This document shows, in pieces, positions 25,143 to 34,473 of a stretch of DNA of 64,000 nucleotides; within the stretch, counting starts at the first letter, position 1, and the number at the start of each line of letters is the position of its first letter. The translations under genes and the position numbers were made by a program. The notes under the pieces are model-generated. The model was given only the letters and a program-made list of their open reading frames with translations. It did not search any database and was not told the origin of the DNA. The DNA is from UBA6163 sp041753075 (lineage in GTDB: Bacteria; Planctomycetota; Planctomycetia; Pirellulales; Pirellulaceae), in the NCBI GenBank assembly GCA_041753075.1, contig JBGSVE010000166.1:55777-119776 (forward strand). Direction: 5' to 3'.

Positions 25143-27710
25143 ATGAACAACACAACTCGATATTTACGCAATCTATTCGTCGGCCTTGCAGACGTTTGCC
25201 TATGCACGCTCGCTCACCCGATCGCGTATGCTGCCCCACCGCAAAAGATCGCAGTGGTCATCGGCGTTGCCGACTACTTCAACAAAAACATGGAGGATCT
25301 GGCGTTCGCCGAGAAAGACGCTCGCGATGTCTCGGACCAATTGCGTCAGATTGGCTTCAAGGTGGCGACGATCGTCGGCAATGATGCGGGCCAAGCGAAT
25401 GTTCAAGCGAAGCTTGATGCGGTACTGGATCGCGCCGGCAAGCTGGAACCGGATTCCGTTTTGCTGATCATGTTCTCAGGTCATGGGCAACAATTGCAAG
25501 TGACCGAGAAGACTGGCGATCAGAGCCGCTTGATCGAAGTGCCGTTCTTTTGTCCGCGTGACGCGATTCCGTTTGACTCGGTCCAGCACAGCTTGCGCGG
25601 CAAGTCGGCGGAAGATATTGAGACGGAGTTCAAACTCGTATCGTTGAATCGATTGATCGGTGACATCGATCGCAAGAGCAATAGTTTACAGAATCTTTTG
25701 ATCGTCGATGCCTGTCGCAACAATCCGGCCAAGGGCAAGGCGGCGGGCATCACCGGCGCAATCGCGCGAGAAATGCCGCGCGGGATCAGCATTCTGTTTG
25801 GCGCTCGATCCGGCCAGAAATCGTGGGAGTCGAGTGATCCCGAAATTAAGCAGGGCGTGTTCACGCATTACTTGCTCCAGGGCCTGCGCGGTGCGGCGCG
25901 GAATGATCGCAGCGAAATTACTTGGTCGCGTTTGGTCAGCTATGTGAGTGAGGAAGTCGAATACGAAGGATGGAAGTTGGCGGGTGGTCCCGATCATCGC
26001 CAGAATCCCCATGCGATCATCAACAACGATCGCACGATTCTGTTGGATGGCTACGGCGACATCGATCCGCTGTCCACCGGTGCGGCGCTGGCGAGCATCG
26101 CCAAAATGGATGTGCGTCCTGGCGATTGGCCGATGTGGGGCGGCTGGCCAGGACGCAACAACGTCCCCAACGGCAAAAACATTCCCTCGCACTGGGACAT
26201 CAAAACCGGCGAAAACATCAAGTGGGTCGCTGATGTGGGAAGCACTGCCTACGTCCCACCGGTTATTGCCAATGGGCGAGTCTTTATCGGCACCAACAAT
26301 CAACACGGGCATTTAACGCGGTTCCCGCAGGAGCAAGATCTAGGCGTACTTTTGTGTTTCGACGAGCAAACCGGCAAGTTGCAATGGCAATATTCCGCCA
26401 AAAAGCTGCTCACTGGTCGCGTTCACGATTGGCCGTTGCAAGGAATCGTTTCCGCGCCCTATGCCGACGGTGATCGCTTATGGTTCGTCGACAATCGGGC
26501 CAATGTCGTTTGTTTGGACGCCAAAGGGTTCCAGGATGGCGAAAACGATGGCCCATTCAAGAGTGAAGACGTCGTTGCGACGGACGAAGCCGATGTGATC
26601 TGGCGCTACGACATGATGACCGAGTTAGGGACTTCTCAACTTAACAAGGCGACGTGCTCGCCAGTTTGTTACGGCGATCGGCTCTTCATCATCACGGGCA
26701 ACGGGGTCGACGAAAGCCAAATGAACATGCCATCACCGAATGCGCCCGCGATCATTTGTTTGGATCGCAACACAGGCAAGATTCTCTGGAGCGACAATTC
26801 GGCAAATGCGACGATTTTGCAAGGGCAATGGTCGTCACCGGCCATCATGGAGCAAGACGATGACGTCCAAGTGCTTTTTCCTGTTGGCCACGGTTGGCTT
26901 TACAGTTTCACCGTTGACGGAAAGTTTCTTTGGAAGTTCGATGGGAATTCGAAAGATGCAGTATGGCAAGTCTATCCACAGGGCACCCGCAACAACTTCA
27001 TCGCTCTGCCAACCGTCTTTGACGGACGGGTTTACATTGCAACCGGCGACAGCCCAGAGTCCGGCGAAGGAGAGGGGCATCTGTGGTGTATTGATCCTAG
27101 CAAACGAGGCGATGTGAGTGCGCAACTTGTTCTTGACAGGAACCAGCGGCCGGTAACCCAACAAGGTCGGTTGTATGTAAACAAAGCCATAGGCGAACAT
27201 GTTGTTGACAATCCCAACTCGGCCGTCATCTGGCATTTCAGCTCGCAGGACGACAATCACAATGGAGAGATCGAATTTGAAGAGCAATACAATCGCATGA
27301 TTGGTGCAATGACGATCCAACGTGACCTGCTGTTCACAACCGACTTCAGCGGTCTTACTCATTGTTTTGATGCAATAAATGGTACTCGGCTCGCTTACTA
27401 CGACAACCTCGCTCAATCGTGGAGTTCACCGCTGATGGTTGACGGCAAGGTGTTTCAGTGTGACGAAGATGGCGATGTCGCGGTGTTTGATTTTGAGAAT
27501 TTGGCCGCCAACCAGCACAACTTCAAACGCGTAGTGCAGGTCGAGCCACTCAGGGAGAACAACATGGGTAATCCGATATATGCCTCACCAGTGATCGCCA
27601 ACAATGTCCTATACGTCGCAACGGAAGATCGCCTGTATGCAATCGAACAAGGCACAAAGACTGCACCCGAGATCAGCGATCCAATGTTTAACCGAACGCG
27701 TGGGAAATGA
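25143..27710 (+). CDS. Exported caspase-fold protease fused to a PQQ-type beta-propeller with an EF-hand loop
   Basis: An 855-residue protein. A hydrophobic N-terminal export signal is followed by a caspase domain with H114 (IMFSGHGQQL) and C191 (LLIVDACRNNP). From about residue 325 a PQQ/BamB-like propeller begins (WPMWGGWPGRNNVPNG) with repeated 'GKLQWQYSAK', 'GKILWSDNSA' and 'GRVYIATGD' strands. A canonical EF-hand loop is inserted at residues 703-714 (DDNHNGEIEFEE: D1, N3, N5, G6, E12), so calcium binding is likely. It overlaps the next start by the ATGA tetranucleotide. Confidence 0.88.
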   Translation: MNNTTRYLRNLFVGLADVCLCTLAHPIAYAAPPQKIAVVIGVADYFNKNMEDLAFAEKDARDVSDQLRQIGFKVATIVGNDAGQANVQAKLDAVLDRAGKLEPDSVLLIMFSGHGQQLQVTEKTGDQSRLIEVPFFCPRDAIPFDSVQHSLRGKSAEDIETEFKLVSLNRLIGDIDRKSNSLQNLLIVDACRNNPAKGKAAGITGAIAREMPRGISILFGARSGQKSWESSDPEIKQGVFTHYLLQGLRGAARNDRSEITWSRLVSYVSEEVEYEGWKLAGGPDHRQNPHAIINNDRTILLDGYGDIDPLSTGAALASIAKMDVRPGDWPMWGGWPGRNNVPNGKNIPSHWDIKTGENIKWVADVGSTAYVPPVIANGRVFIGTNNQHGHLTRFPQEQDLGVLLCFDEQTGKLQWQYSAKKLLTGRVHDWPLQGIVSAPYADGDRLWFVDNRANVVCLDAKGFQDGENDGPFKSEDVVATDEADVIWRYDMMTELGTSQLNKATCSPVCYGDRLFIITGNGVDESQMNMPSPNAPAIICLDRNTGKILWSDNSANATILQGQWSSPAIMEQDDDVQVLFPVGHGWLYSFTVDGKFLWKFDGNSKDAVWQVYPQGTRNNFIALPTVFDGRVYIATGDSPESGEGEGHLWCIDPSKRGDVSAQLVLDRNQRPVTQQGRLYVNKAIGEHVVDNPNSAVIWHFSSQDDNHNGEIEFEEQYNRMIGAMTIQRDLLFTTDFSGLTHCFDAINGTRLAYYDNLAQSWSSPLMVDGKVFQCDEDGDVAVFDFENLAANQHNFKRVVQVEPLRENNMGNPIYASPVIANNVLYVATEDRLYAIEQGTKTAPEISDPMFNRTRGK

Positions 27711-29070
27711 AACTTCATATTCACAAGCTACGACGCAATCTAACCGTGCTTAAGTCCCAAGCGTATCGCCTTTGCGTTGTCGGTCTGGTTTGCATGATCG
27801 GCGACCTGGGTTGTGCGGTTGGACGCGCCGAAGAGCCGCAAAAGATCGCCTTGCTGATTGGCGTCTCGGAGTATGCCGATCCTAAGTTTGCTGATTTGCG
27901 GTTTGCCAATGACGATGTGGCGGCGGTTGGGCTACAGCTCAAAGCGATGGGATTTACAACCGGTGTGCTGACTGGCAATCAGGCAACTCGCGAAGGCGTG
28001 ACGGGGGCAATCGAGAAGTTGCTGCAGCGAACCGAGAAGATGGAATCCGACGCAGTAGTTTTGCTGATGTTCTCCGGGCATGGGCAACAGTTGAAAGTTT
28101 TGCAGCCCTCTAGCGACGGCGAATCTCGCGCAGACGAGTTGCCGTTTTTCTGTCCCAGCGATGCAATCAATTTCGACCCGACACAGCATGAACTTCGCGA
28201 CAAGACCGCTGCGCAAGTTGCCGCAGAACTACGTTTGATTTCGCTCAACGAGATCATTGACGGCTTGGATCGACGCAGTAATAGTCGCCGAAATTTGTTG
28301 GTCGTCGATGCGTGTCGCAGCAATCCAGCGAAGGGACGAGCGGCCGGAATCAGCGGCAATGCGGCAGTCGATTTGCCCAGCGGCATTAGTATTCTGTTTG
28401 CGGCGGGTTCAGGGCAAAAGTCTTGGGAATCCAACGACGCCAACGTGCCCAGTGGTGTGATGACGCACTACCTACTGAAAGGATTGCGCGGTGAGGCGCG
28501 GAATCGACGATCCGAAATCACGTGGTCACGGTTGGTGACCTATGTGCGTGAAGAAGTTGAAAACGACGCAGGCAAGTTGGCGGGCGGGCCCGATCGCAGC
28601 CAATCACCGCACGCGATCATGAACGATGATGAATTGATCGTCTTGAATCCGCTCGCCAAGAACGATACCGCATGGAATCGGTTTCGCGGCCCTGGCGGTA
28701 CCGGGATTGTTCAAGGTGCAATTCCGCCGCTGCAATGGAGCAAAACGAAGAATGTGAAATGGAAGGTCGCTTTGCCAGGACGTGGTGCCTCGTCGCCAGT
28801 TGTGTTTGCGAACAATGTCGTGGTCACGGCCTACTCGGGATACGGCATCGACGCAGATAACGTCGGAGAAATGGAAAACCTTCGGCGACATGTGATTTGC
28901 TTCGATCTTGTATCCGGGAAGCGTAAGTGGGAGCTGACATTCAAACCAAAAGGAGAAGAAAAAAAATACTTTCAATATCTGGGATATCACGGCTACGCAA
29001 CCAGTACACCAGCGCTTAATGAAAGTGGTGTGTACGTTTGGCTTGGAACCTCAGGCATCATCGCGATCGA

Positions 29071-29079
29071 CTGGAGTGG
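29071..29079 (+). repeat. Left target site duplication
   Basis: CTGGAGTGG directly before the left end of the insertion sequence; an identical 9-mer follows the right end at 30523-30531. A length of 8-9 bp is usual for IS256-family insertions. Confidence 0.92.
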
Positions 29080-30522
29080 GAGCAATTGTCAAATGTTGTG
29101 TTTTGAGTTCATGGTTTAGGCGGCGATTTCATCCTGCATGATTCCGTCTTTGAAGGAACGTCCTTCGATGACGAGGGTGATCTTTTCATGGCAGTTCAGT
29201 CGCCGCCATTTCTTCGATGCCGACTGAGCGAGCTTGAACATCATCGCAAGGCTTGCTCGCCTGGTGCCGCTGCCTTTGGTCTTTCGGTGACGAAGACGGA
29301 TCGTCGCGAACGTCGATTCGATCGGGTTGGTTGTCCGCAGGTGACTCCAGTGTTCAGCCGGAAAGTCGTAGAACGTCAGCAGCACGTCGCGGTCCTTCTT
29401 GAGGCACTCGCATGCCGGTGCGTACTTCGCACCGTACTTCTCCAAGAAGTTGTCAAACGCTCGATTCGCATCGTCCTTCGTCTCGGCTTGCCAGATTTCG
29501 TGCAGGTCGCCTTTCGCTCTGGGCTGAACGCTCTTGGGCATCTTGTTGAGAACATTGGCCGTCTTGTGAACCCAACAGCGTTGCTCACGGGTCTCGGGGA
29601 ACACCTTGCGGATCGCCGCCCAGAAGCCCAGAGCGCCGTCGCCAACGGCAACCTTCGGTGACAGCTGCAAACCACGCTGCTTGAGGTCGACCAGCAACTC
29701 GCTCCAGCTCTGTTCGCTTTCGCGATAGCCGTCGAGCACCGCGATCAACTCTTTCTGGCCATCGGGCGTCGCCCCCATTAGCACCAGTAAACACTGCTTT
29801 TTGTTGGCATCGTCCTCCAGTCGGACTTTCGCGTGAATGCCATCGGCCCAGACGTAAACGTATTGCTTGCCCGACAGATCCCGCTTGCTCCAGTCGTCGT
29901 ACTCGCTGCACCATTGTTCTTTGAGCCGGCAAACCACGTTGGGACTCAGGCCGGCGGCACGCTCGCCGACGAGCGACTGCAACGCTTCGCCGAAATCGCC
30001 CGTCGAGATGCCTTTGAGGTACAGCCATGGGATGAGCTCCTCGATCGCCTTGGTCTTTCGCAGGTAACTTGGCAGGACGCTCGGAGAGAACGTGACGCGG
30101 TTATTCGGATCAGGATCGTTGTCTCGAACACGCCCCTGGGTGACGGGAATGGCCCCGGCACCGGTGAGGATTTCTCGCTCGGGGAGGCTTCCGTTCTTGA
30201 CGACCAGTCGCCTGCCACGCTCGTCGGTGCGGTCGGCGTGCGTCGCGATGAAGGCTTCCACTTCGGCATCGATCGCGGCTTGCAGCATGCGTCGGGCTCC
30301 TTCTTTGACAATTTCATCCAGCGGACTTCGCTCGTCGAACTGAGCCCGAAAGGAGATCACTTCGGGATCGAGCGGTTGGTCCACTGGCACGTCAGCTTGG
30401 TCTGTTTTAGTCTTGGTCATGGCGTATTCCTTTGCCCACTTCGGGCCGTTGGAGGGTTGTTGTTCCAACAGGATGCGCCACCTTTTTCATTCACTCAAGA
30501 ACACGACTTTCGACAATACCTC
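29080..30522 (-). mobile_element. IS256-family insertion sequence, 1443 bp, complete
   Basis: The element is bounded by 9-bp direct repeats and imperfect terminal inverted repeats of just under 30 bp: the left end starts GAGCAATTGTCAAATG and the right end, read inward, starts GAGGTATTGTCGAAAG. It carries one intact transposase on the minus strand, opposite to the gene it interrupts, so it is likely polar on the downstream caspase-WD40 gene. Only one copy is present in this window. Confidence 0.93.
29116..30420 (-). CDS. IS256-family transposase
   Basis: A 434-residue Mutator-type DDE transposase. The three acidic residues are visible in YVWADGIHAKVR, VAVGDGALGFWAAI and TTNPIESTFATIRLR, and the C/H motif in EQRCWVHKTANVLNKMP is family-typical. 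ATG at 30420 with AAGGAA upstream is preferred over the upstream TTG at 30468. No frameshift or missing motif is seen, so the enzyme should be functional. Confidence 0.95.
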   Translation of the reverse strand: MTKTKTDQADVPVDQPLDPEVISFRAQFDERSPLDEIVKEGARRMLQAAIDAEVEAFIATHADRTDERGRRLVVKNGSLPEREILTGAGAIPVTQGRVRDNDPDPNNRVTFSPSVLPSYLRKTKAIEELIPWLYLKGISTGDFGEALQSLVGERAAGLSPNVVCRLKEQWCSEYDDWSKRDLSGKQYVYVWADGIHAKVRLEDDANKKQCLLVLMGATPDGQKELIAVLDGYRESEQSWSELLVDLKQRGLQLSPKVAVGDGALGFWAAIRKVFPETREQRCWVHKTANVLNKMPKSVQPRAKGDLHEIWQAETKDDANRAFDNFLEKYGAKYAPACECLKKDRDVLLTFYDFPAEHWSHLRTTNPIESTFATIRLRHRKTKGSGTRRASLAMMFKLAQSASKKWRRLNCHEKITLVIEGRSFKDGIMQDEIAA

Positions 30523-30531
30523 CTGGAGTGG
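30523..30531 (+). repeat. Right target site duplication
   Basis: CTGGAGTGG immediately after the right terminal repeat, identical to 29071-29079; the interrupted caspase gene resumes here in its original frame. Confidence 0.92.
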
Positions 30532-31339
30532 CAAGATCAGTTGGACGCACGAACTTTCACCGGATAGAGACCCTTCGTCGTGGGGATCTGCATCCAGTTT
30601 GATCGTTGATGATTACCAAGTCCTTTGCAACACCGGCTCGTTGAATAAACAACTCATTTCGCTCGACAAGTTCAACGGACGATTGAATTGGACCGTTGAC
30701 GACCCGGCGTTGGAAAAAGCATTCGGCACTCCACTAGTGATACCGCAGGGCGAAGGTAGCGAATTGTTGTTGTTGATGAACGGAAAAATTTCGTCACGGT
30801 CTCCGAGAACGGGTGCTGAGACCTGGATTGTGACAATGCCAAAAGGCGGTTGGATGCCGCCGAGTTTGTCTTTTGACGAGACAAGGATTTACGCCTCTTG
30901 CTCGGAAACGACACTGGCGATCCGTCGAGACAGCTCGATGAGTGCTGATGAAGAAGAACGCGTTGAATGGTCAATGTCCGACGGCGGAAGCGATTACACG
31001 ACTCCGATCATTTGCGGAGATTCGCTCGCGACTCTTGATAGAAGTATTCTGACCATCCGCAGCGCAACCGATGGGGAAATTGTGACAAAGCGTAGGTTAC
31101 CTCATAAAGATAACGATAGCGGGCTGTCTGCATCGTTAGTGGCTTCAGGTGATTATTTATTTGCTCAATTGCTTGACGGTACGTGCCATGTGATTGACAT
31201 TGCGGACGGCTTTGCCATCAAGCACACCAATTACATCGAAGAAGCGAACCCAAACTTCTTGGCAACCCCGGCGCTGCTGCAAGACCGAATGCTGATTCGC
31301 TCCGACGCATTTCTTTACTGTATTGGCGAGTAGTAGCTC

Positions 31340-34300
31340 ATGAAAGATCGATTCAAACTGGTTGTGATCCGATGCTGTCTATTTGCGGCGCTGGTCGCGG
31401 TTGCAGTCTGCGATCCAGTTTTCTCAGAAGACACGACGTCACCTGGGGCGCAAAAGGTTGCGTTGCTGGTCGGGATTTCGGACTACTTTGACAAGAACAT
31501 GGACGATCTTGACTTTGCCGAGAACGATGTCCAAAGCGTCGGTGCAGAATTGCGGAATCTGGGGTTCAGGGTGACGGTAATCCGCGGACGAGACGCCACT
31601 CGCCAGCGAGTTGACAGCGAGATTGAGCAATTGATCGCCAAGTCTTCGGCCATGGAATCCGAGTCGATCGTGTTTCTGATGTTTTCGGGTCATGGCCAAC
31701 AACTTGAAGCGCTGGAAACCGACGCGCGTAGTGGTGCCCAAGAACTCAAGGATGTGCCCTACTTCTGCCCACGCGATGCGAAACCATTCGATGCAACACG
31801 GCATGATATCAAGGGCAAGACGGCGGCCGAGATCGAGGAGCAGTTTTCGTTGATCTCACTAAATCGAATCACCAACGAACTGGAGCGGCGCAGCAACAGT
31901 AGTCGCAATTTGGTGATCGTCGACGCTTGTCGCAACAACCCGGCGTCGGGCAAAGCGGCGGGGATTACCAAGACCACCGCCAGGAATCTGCCTGCCGGTA
32001 TCAGTATTTTGTTTGCGGCTCGCGGCGGGCAAAAATCTTGGGAGTCCGTCGATGGCGAAATCAAGCATGGTGTGATGAGCCATTTTCTGATCAAGGGGCT
32101 CAAAGGTGCCGCGCGAAACAATCGCGACCAGGTCACTTGGTCGCGAGTTGTCAACTATGTGCGTGAGGAAGTTGAGTACCAGGGTTGGAAAATTGCCGGC
32201 GGAGAAGACCGTCGCCAAAATCCTCATGCGATCATGAACAGCGATCAAACGATCGTGCTGGGAACACCGAAGCCTGATTTTGAATGGTTGACCCAGCATT
32301 TGTATCGCGAGGGGACCGAGGGTTTTTTGAGCCGCATTCGCGACGAGGACCCGGGCGACTTGGCGGGACTGGCGCACGCGCTCGAATTGACGAGGTCGAT
32401 CGACAATTTGTTTCAACAGCCCGAGGAGTTGTGGTTTCAGCTACAAGCCCGAAATCTGACCTACCGCGACCGGGTCGTCGCGGGCATTGTGTCATCACAT
32501 ACGCCGGCAAAGTCGCCTCGCGGAACAACCGCGTCGTTGGAACAAATCGGCGGACCGCTGAGACACCAACTTTACCATCACTCCGGCGCGGTCATCGCGA
32601 TCGCGTGTTCGCCCGATGGTCGCTTCATCGCTTCGGGTGGGGCCGACGACGATATTGAGATCTGGGATGCGAAGACGTTTCGTCATCTCCAAGAGCTAGT
32701 CGATGGCGATTCCCTATTCGCACATTCAGACGATGTCCACGTGTTGCAGTTTACGGCCGACAGCAAGACGCTAGTCAGCGGCAGCCAGGACAAGACCGTG
32801 AAAGTTTGGGAATTGGCTGATTCCGGCAGTTCGCCGAAGTTTAATTTGTCTGCGAATCGCGGATACAAAGATTTTGCCGACGGGGTGCATGGCATCGCGG
32901 TTTCAAATGATGGCGAACTCGGCGCGGCAATTTGTCGTGGCAGTAAACTCGTCACATGGTCGCTTAATACCGGCGAGCTGGTGCAGTATTTCACGCTGGA
33001 TGACGGTCGCGTATTCGAATCGGTCGCGATTTCGCCGGACAGCCGCCGGCTCGTCGCTGGCAGTTCGCGGGGCAAAATATGGCTTTGGAACGTCGGAGAT
33101 TGGGACAATGCGACGGGCATTGATGCTCATATTGGCGAAGTCCGAGCGCTGGCTTTTGAGAGCAACGGGCAACACTTGTGGAGCGCCGGCGACGACTATC
33201 TGATCAAGCGATGGCGACTATCGGATCGCACATGCGTGATGACCCGGTCGGGACATACGGCAGAAGTCTATTCAATCGCGTTGTCCGGCGATGACAAATT
33301 GCTTGCCAGTCACGGCAACGACAACACGCTGCGTTACTGGGACTTAGCAACGGGCGAGCAATCGGCTTCGTTTCCGGTCCCCATGTGGTGGCGCACTCAG
33401 CTTGCGTTCACCGTCTCGGGTGAGCATCTCGTCACCGGATCGGACTGGGGAAATCGCAGCCTCAAATTTTGGGATTCATACTATGACAAACATTTAAATG
33501 CCAATACTGATTTACACGATGATACGGTCCGCTCGATTGAGCATACGAATGGTTCATCGCGGTTGATGGTGACAGCCAGCGACGACAATACGATTAAGGT
33601 GTGGAACGCAGCGAGTGGGCAGCTAGTTCGAACGCTTGCCGGTCATACGGCCGACGTCATGTCTTTAAGTATTTCTCCGGACAATCGGTTCGTCGCCAGT
33701 GCAAGCAACGATAAGACGGTTTGTATCTGGTCGCTGCCGTCGGGCGAACTAGTGAAAACATTAACGGGTCACACTGACGAAGTGAAGTGCGTCGCGTATT
33801 CAGCAAACGGACGCGCGTTGGTCACGGGTTCGAGTGATAGGACGATCAAGGTATGGCGGACCGCTGACTATGGGCTCGAAAGAACCATTTCGGATCATGC
33901 CGACGCCGTCCTGTCCGTCGCCTTTTCCCCGGATGGAAGAACGATGGCAAGCGGAGGTGATGATGGTGCGCTTTATATCTGGTCGCTGCCAAGTTTTGAA
34001 ATCAAGCAGAAGCATTTCCGAGGAGAGAAAACCTTCGCGGCCTACGACGACCCGTTTCATGCCAAAGGGATCAATGATTTGAGGTTCTCGCCCGACGGCA
34101 AGTGGTTGGCCAGTGCTGGTGATGACAATGATGTCATCCTTTGGAATGCAATCGACCATGAATACAAGCGACGACTATCACATGGCAGCATCGCCTATCG
34201 AGTTGCGTTCTCGGACGACAGCCAATCGCTCTGTTCAGCCGACTTCTTCAAGCGCCAGGTTCATCGATGGGACGTAAAGAGCGGAACAAAAACAAACACC

Positions 34301-34408
34301 TTGCAGCTCGATTCATTGGCGACCGCAGTCGATTTCAATGGGGCTCAAGTGGTGGCTGGGGATGGCGGCGGACGAATCCATCGCTTTGAATTGCCGGAGA
34401 CGAAGTGA
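31340..34408 (+). CDS. Exported caspase-fold protease fused to 14 WD40 blades
   Basis: A 1022-residue protein with an N-terminal signal (LVVIRCCLFAALVAVAVCD), a caspase domain with H118 (FLMFSGHGQQL) and C197 (LVIVDACRNNP), a linker at about 300-400, and WD40 repeats to the C terminus. I count fourteen blade ends, from IEIWDAK, KVWELAD and WLWNVGD through KVWNAAS, CIWSLPS and YIWSLPS to HRWDVKS and IHRFELP, which would make two seven-bladed propellers. Last gene of the operon, 6 bp after the split caspase gene; the insertion upstream may reduce its expression. WD40 domains usually bind partner proteins. Confidence 0.9.
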   Translation: MKDRFKLVVIRCCLFAALVAVAVCDPVFSEDTTSPGAQKVALLVGISDYFDKNMDDLDFAENDVQSVGAELRNLGFRVTVIRGRDATRQRVDSEIEQLIAKSSAMESESIVFLMFSGHGQQLEALETDARSGAQELKDVPYFCPRDAKPFDATRHDIKGKTAAEIEEQFSLISLNRITNELERRSNSSRNLVIVDACRNNPASGKAAGITKTTARNLPAGISILFAARGGQKSWESVDGEIKHGVMSHFLIKGLKGAARNNRDQVTWSRVVNYVREEVEYQGWKIAGGEDRRQNPHAIMNSDQTIVLGTPKPDFEWLTQHLYREGTEGFLSRIRDEDPGDLAGLAHALELTRSIDNLFQQPEELWFQLQARNLTYRDRVVAGIVSSHTPAKSPRGTTASLEQIGGPLRHQLYHHSGAVIAIACSPDGRFIASGGADDDIEIWDAKTFRHLQELVDGDSLFAHSDDVHVLQFTADSKTLVSGSQDKTVKVWELADSGSSPKFNLSANRGYKDFADGVHGIAVSNDGELGAAICRGSKLVTWSLNTGELVQYFTLDDGRVFESVAISPDSRRLVAGSSRGKIWLWNVGDWDNATGIDAHIGEVRALAFESNGQHLWSAGDDYLIKRWRLSDRTCVMTRSGHTAEVYSIALSGDDKLLASHGNDNTLRYWDLATGEQSASFPVPMWWRTQLAFTVSGEHLVTGSDWGNRSLKFWDSYYDKHLNANTDLHDDTVRSIEHTNGSSRLMVTASDDNTIKVWNAASGQLVRTLAGHTADVMSLSISPDNRFVASASNDKTVCIWSLPSGELVKTLTGHTDEVKCVAYSANGRALVTGSSDRTIKVWRTADYGLERTISDHADAVLSVAFSPDGRTMASGGDDGALYIWSLPSFEIKQKHFRGEKTFAAYDDPFHAKGINDLRFSPDGKWLASAGDDNDVILWNAIDHEYKRRLSHGSIAYRVAFSDDSQSLCSADFFKRQVHRWDVKSGTKTNTLQLDSLATAVDFNGAQVVAGDGGGRIHRFELPETK

Positions 34409-34428
34409 TGAAGCGTCTGCGGTCTGTG

Positions 34429-34469
34429 CCGGATGAGCCCAAACCATTGGGACAATGGTTCTACAATGT
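34429..34469. repeat. GTAGAAC-type palindromic repeat, half copy
   Basis: CCGGATGAGCCCAAACC, then ATTGGGACAATGGTTCTACAA and TG, nearly identical to the right half of the copy at 17984-18064. It lies between the convergent caspase-WD40 and SUMF1 genes, ending 4 bp before the latter's stop codon, where it could act as a bidirectional transcript end. Confidence 0.85.
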
Positions 34470-34473
34470 GTGC

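Larger units (their letters stand above)
27707..31333 (+). pseudogene. Caspase-PQQ propeller gene split by an insertion sequence
   Basis: The 5' part (27707-29079) encodes an export signal, a caspase domain with H125 (LMFSGHGQQL) and C203 (LVVDACRSNP), and the start of a PQQ-type propeller (FRGPGGTGIVQG). The 3' part (30532-31333) carries the rest of the propeller to a normal stop. An IS256-family element sits between them. Removing the element and one copy of the 9-bp duplication restores an unbroken 724-codon frame across the junction (IIAIDWSG + KISWTHEL), with no other damage, so the insertion is recent. As it stands the 5' part would end after 12 element-derived residues at 29119. Confidence 0.9.
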
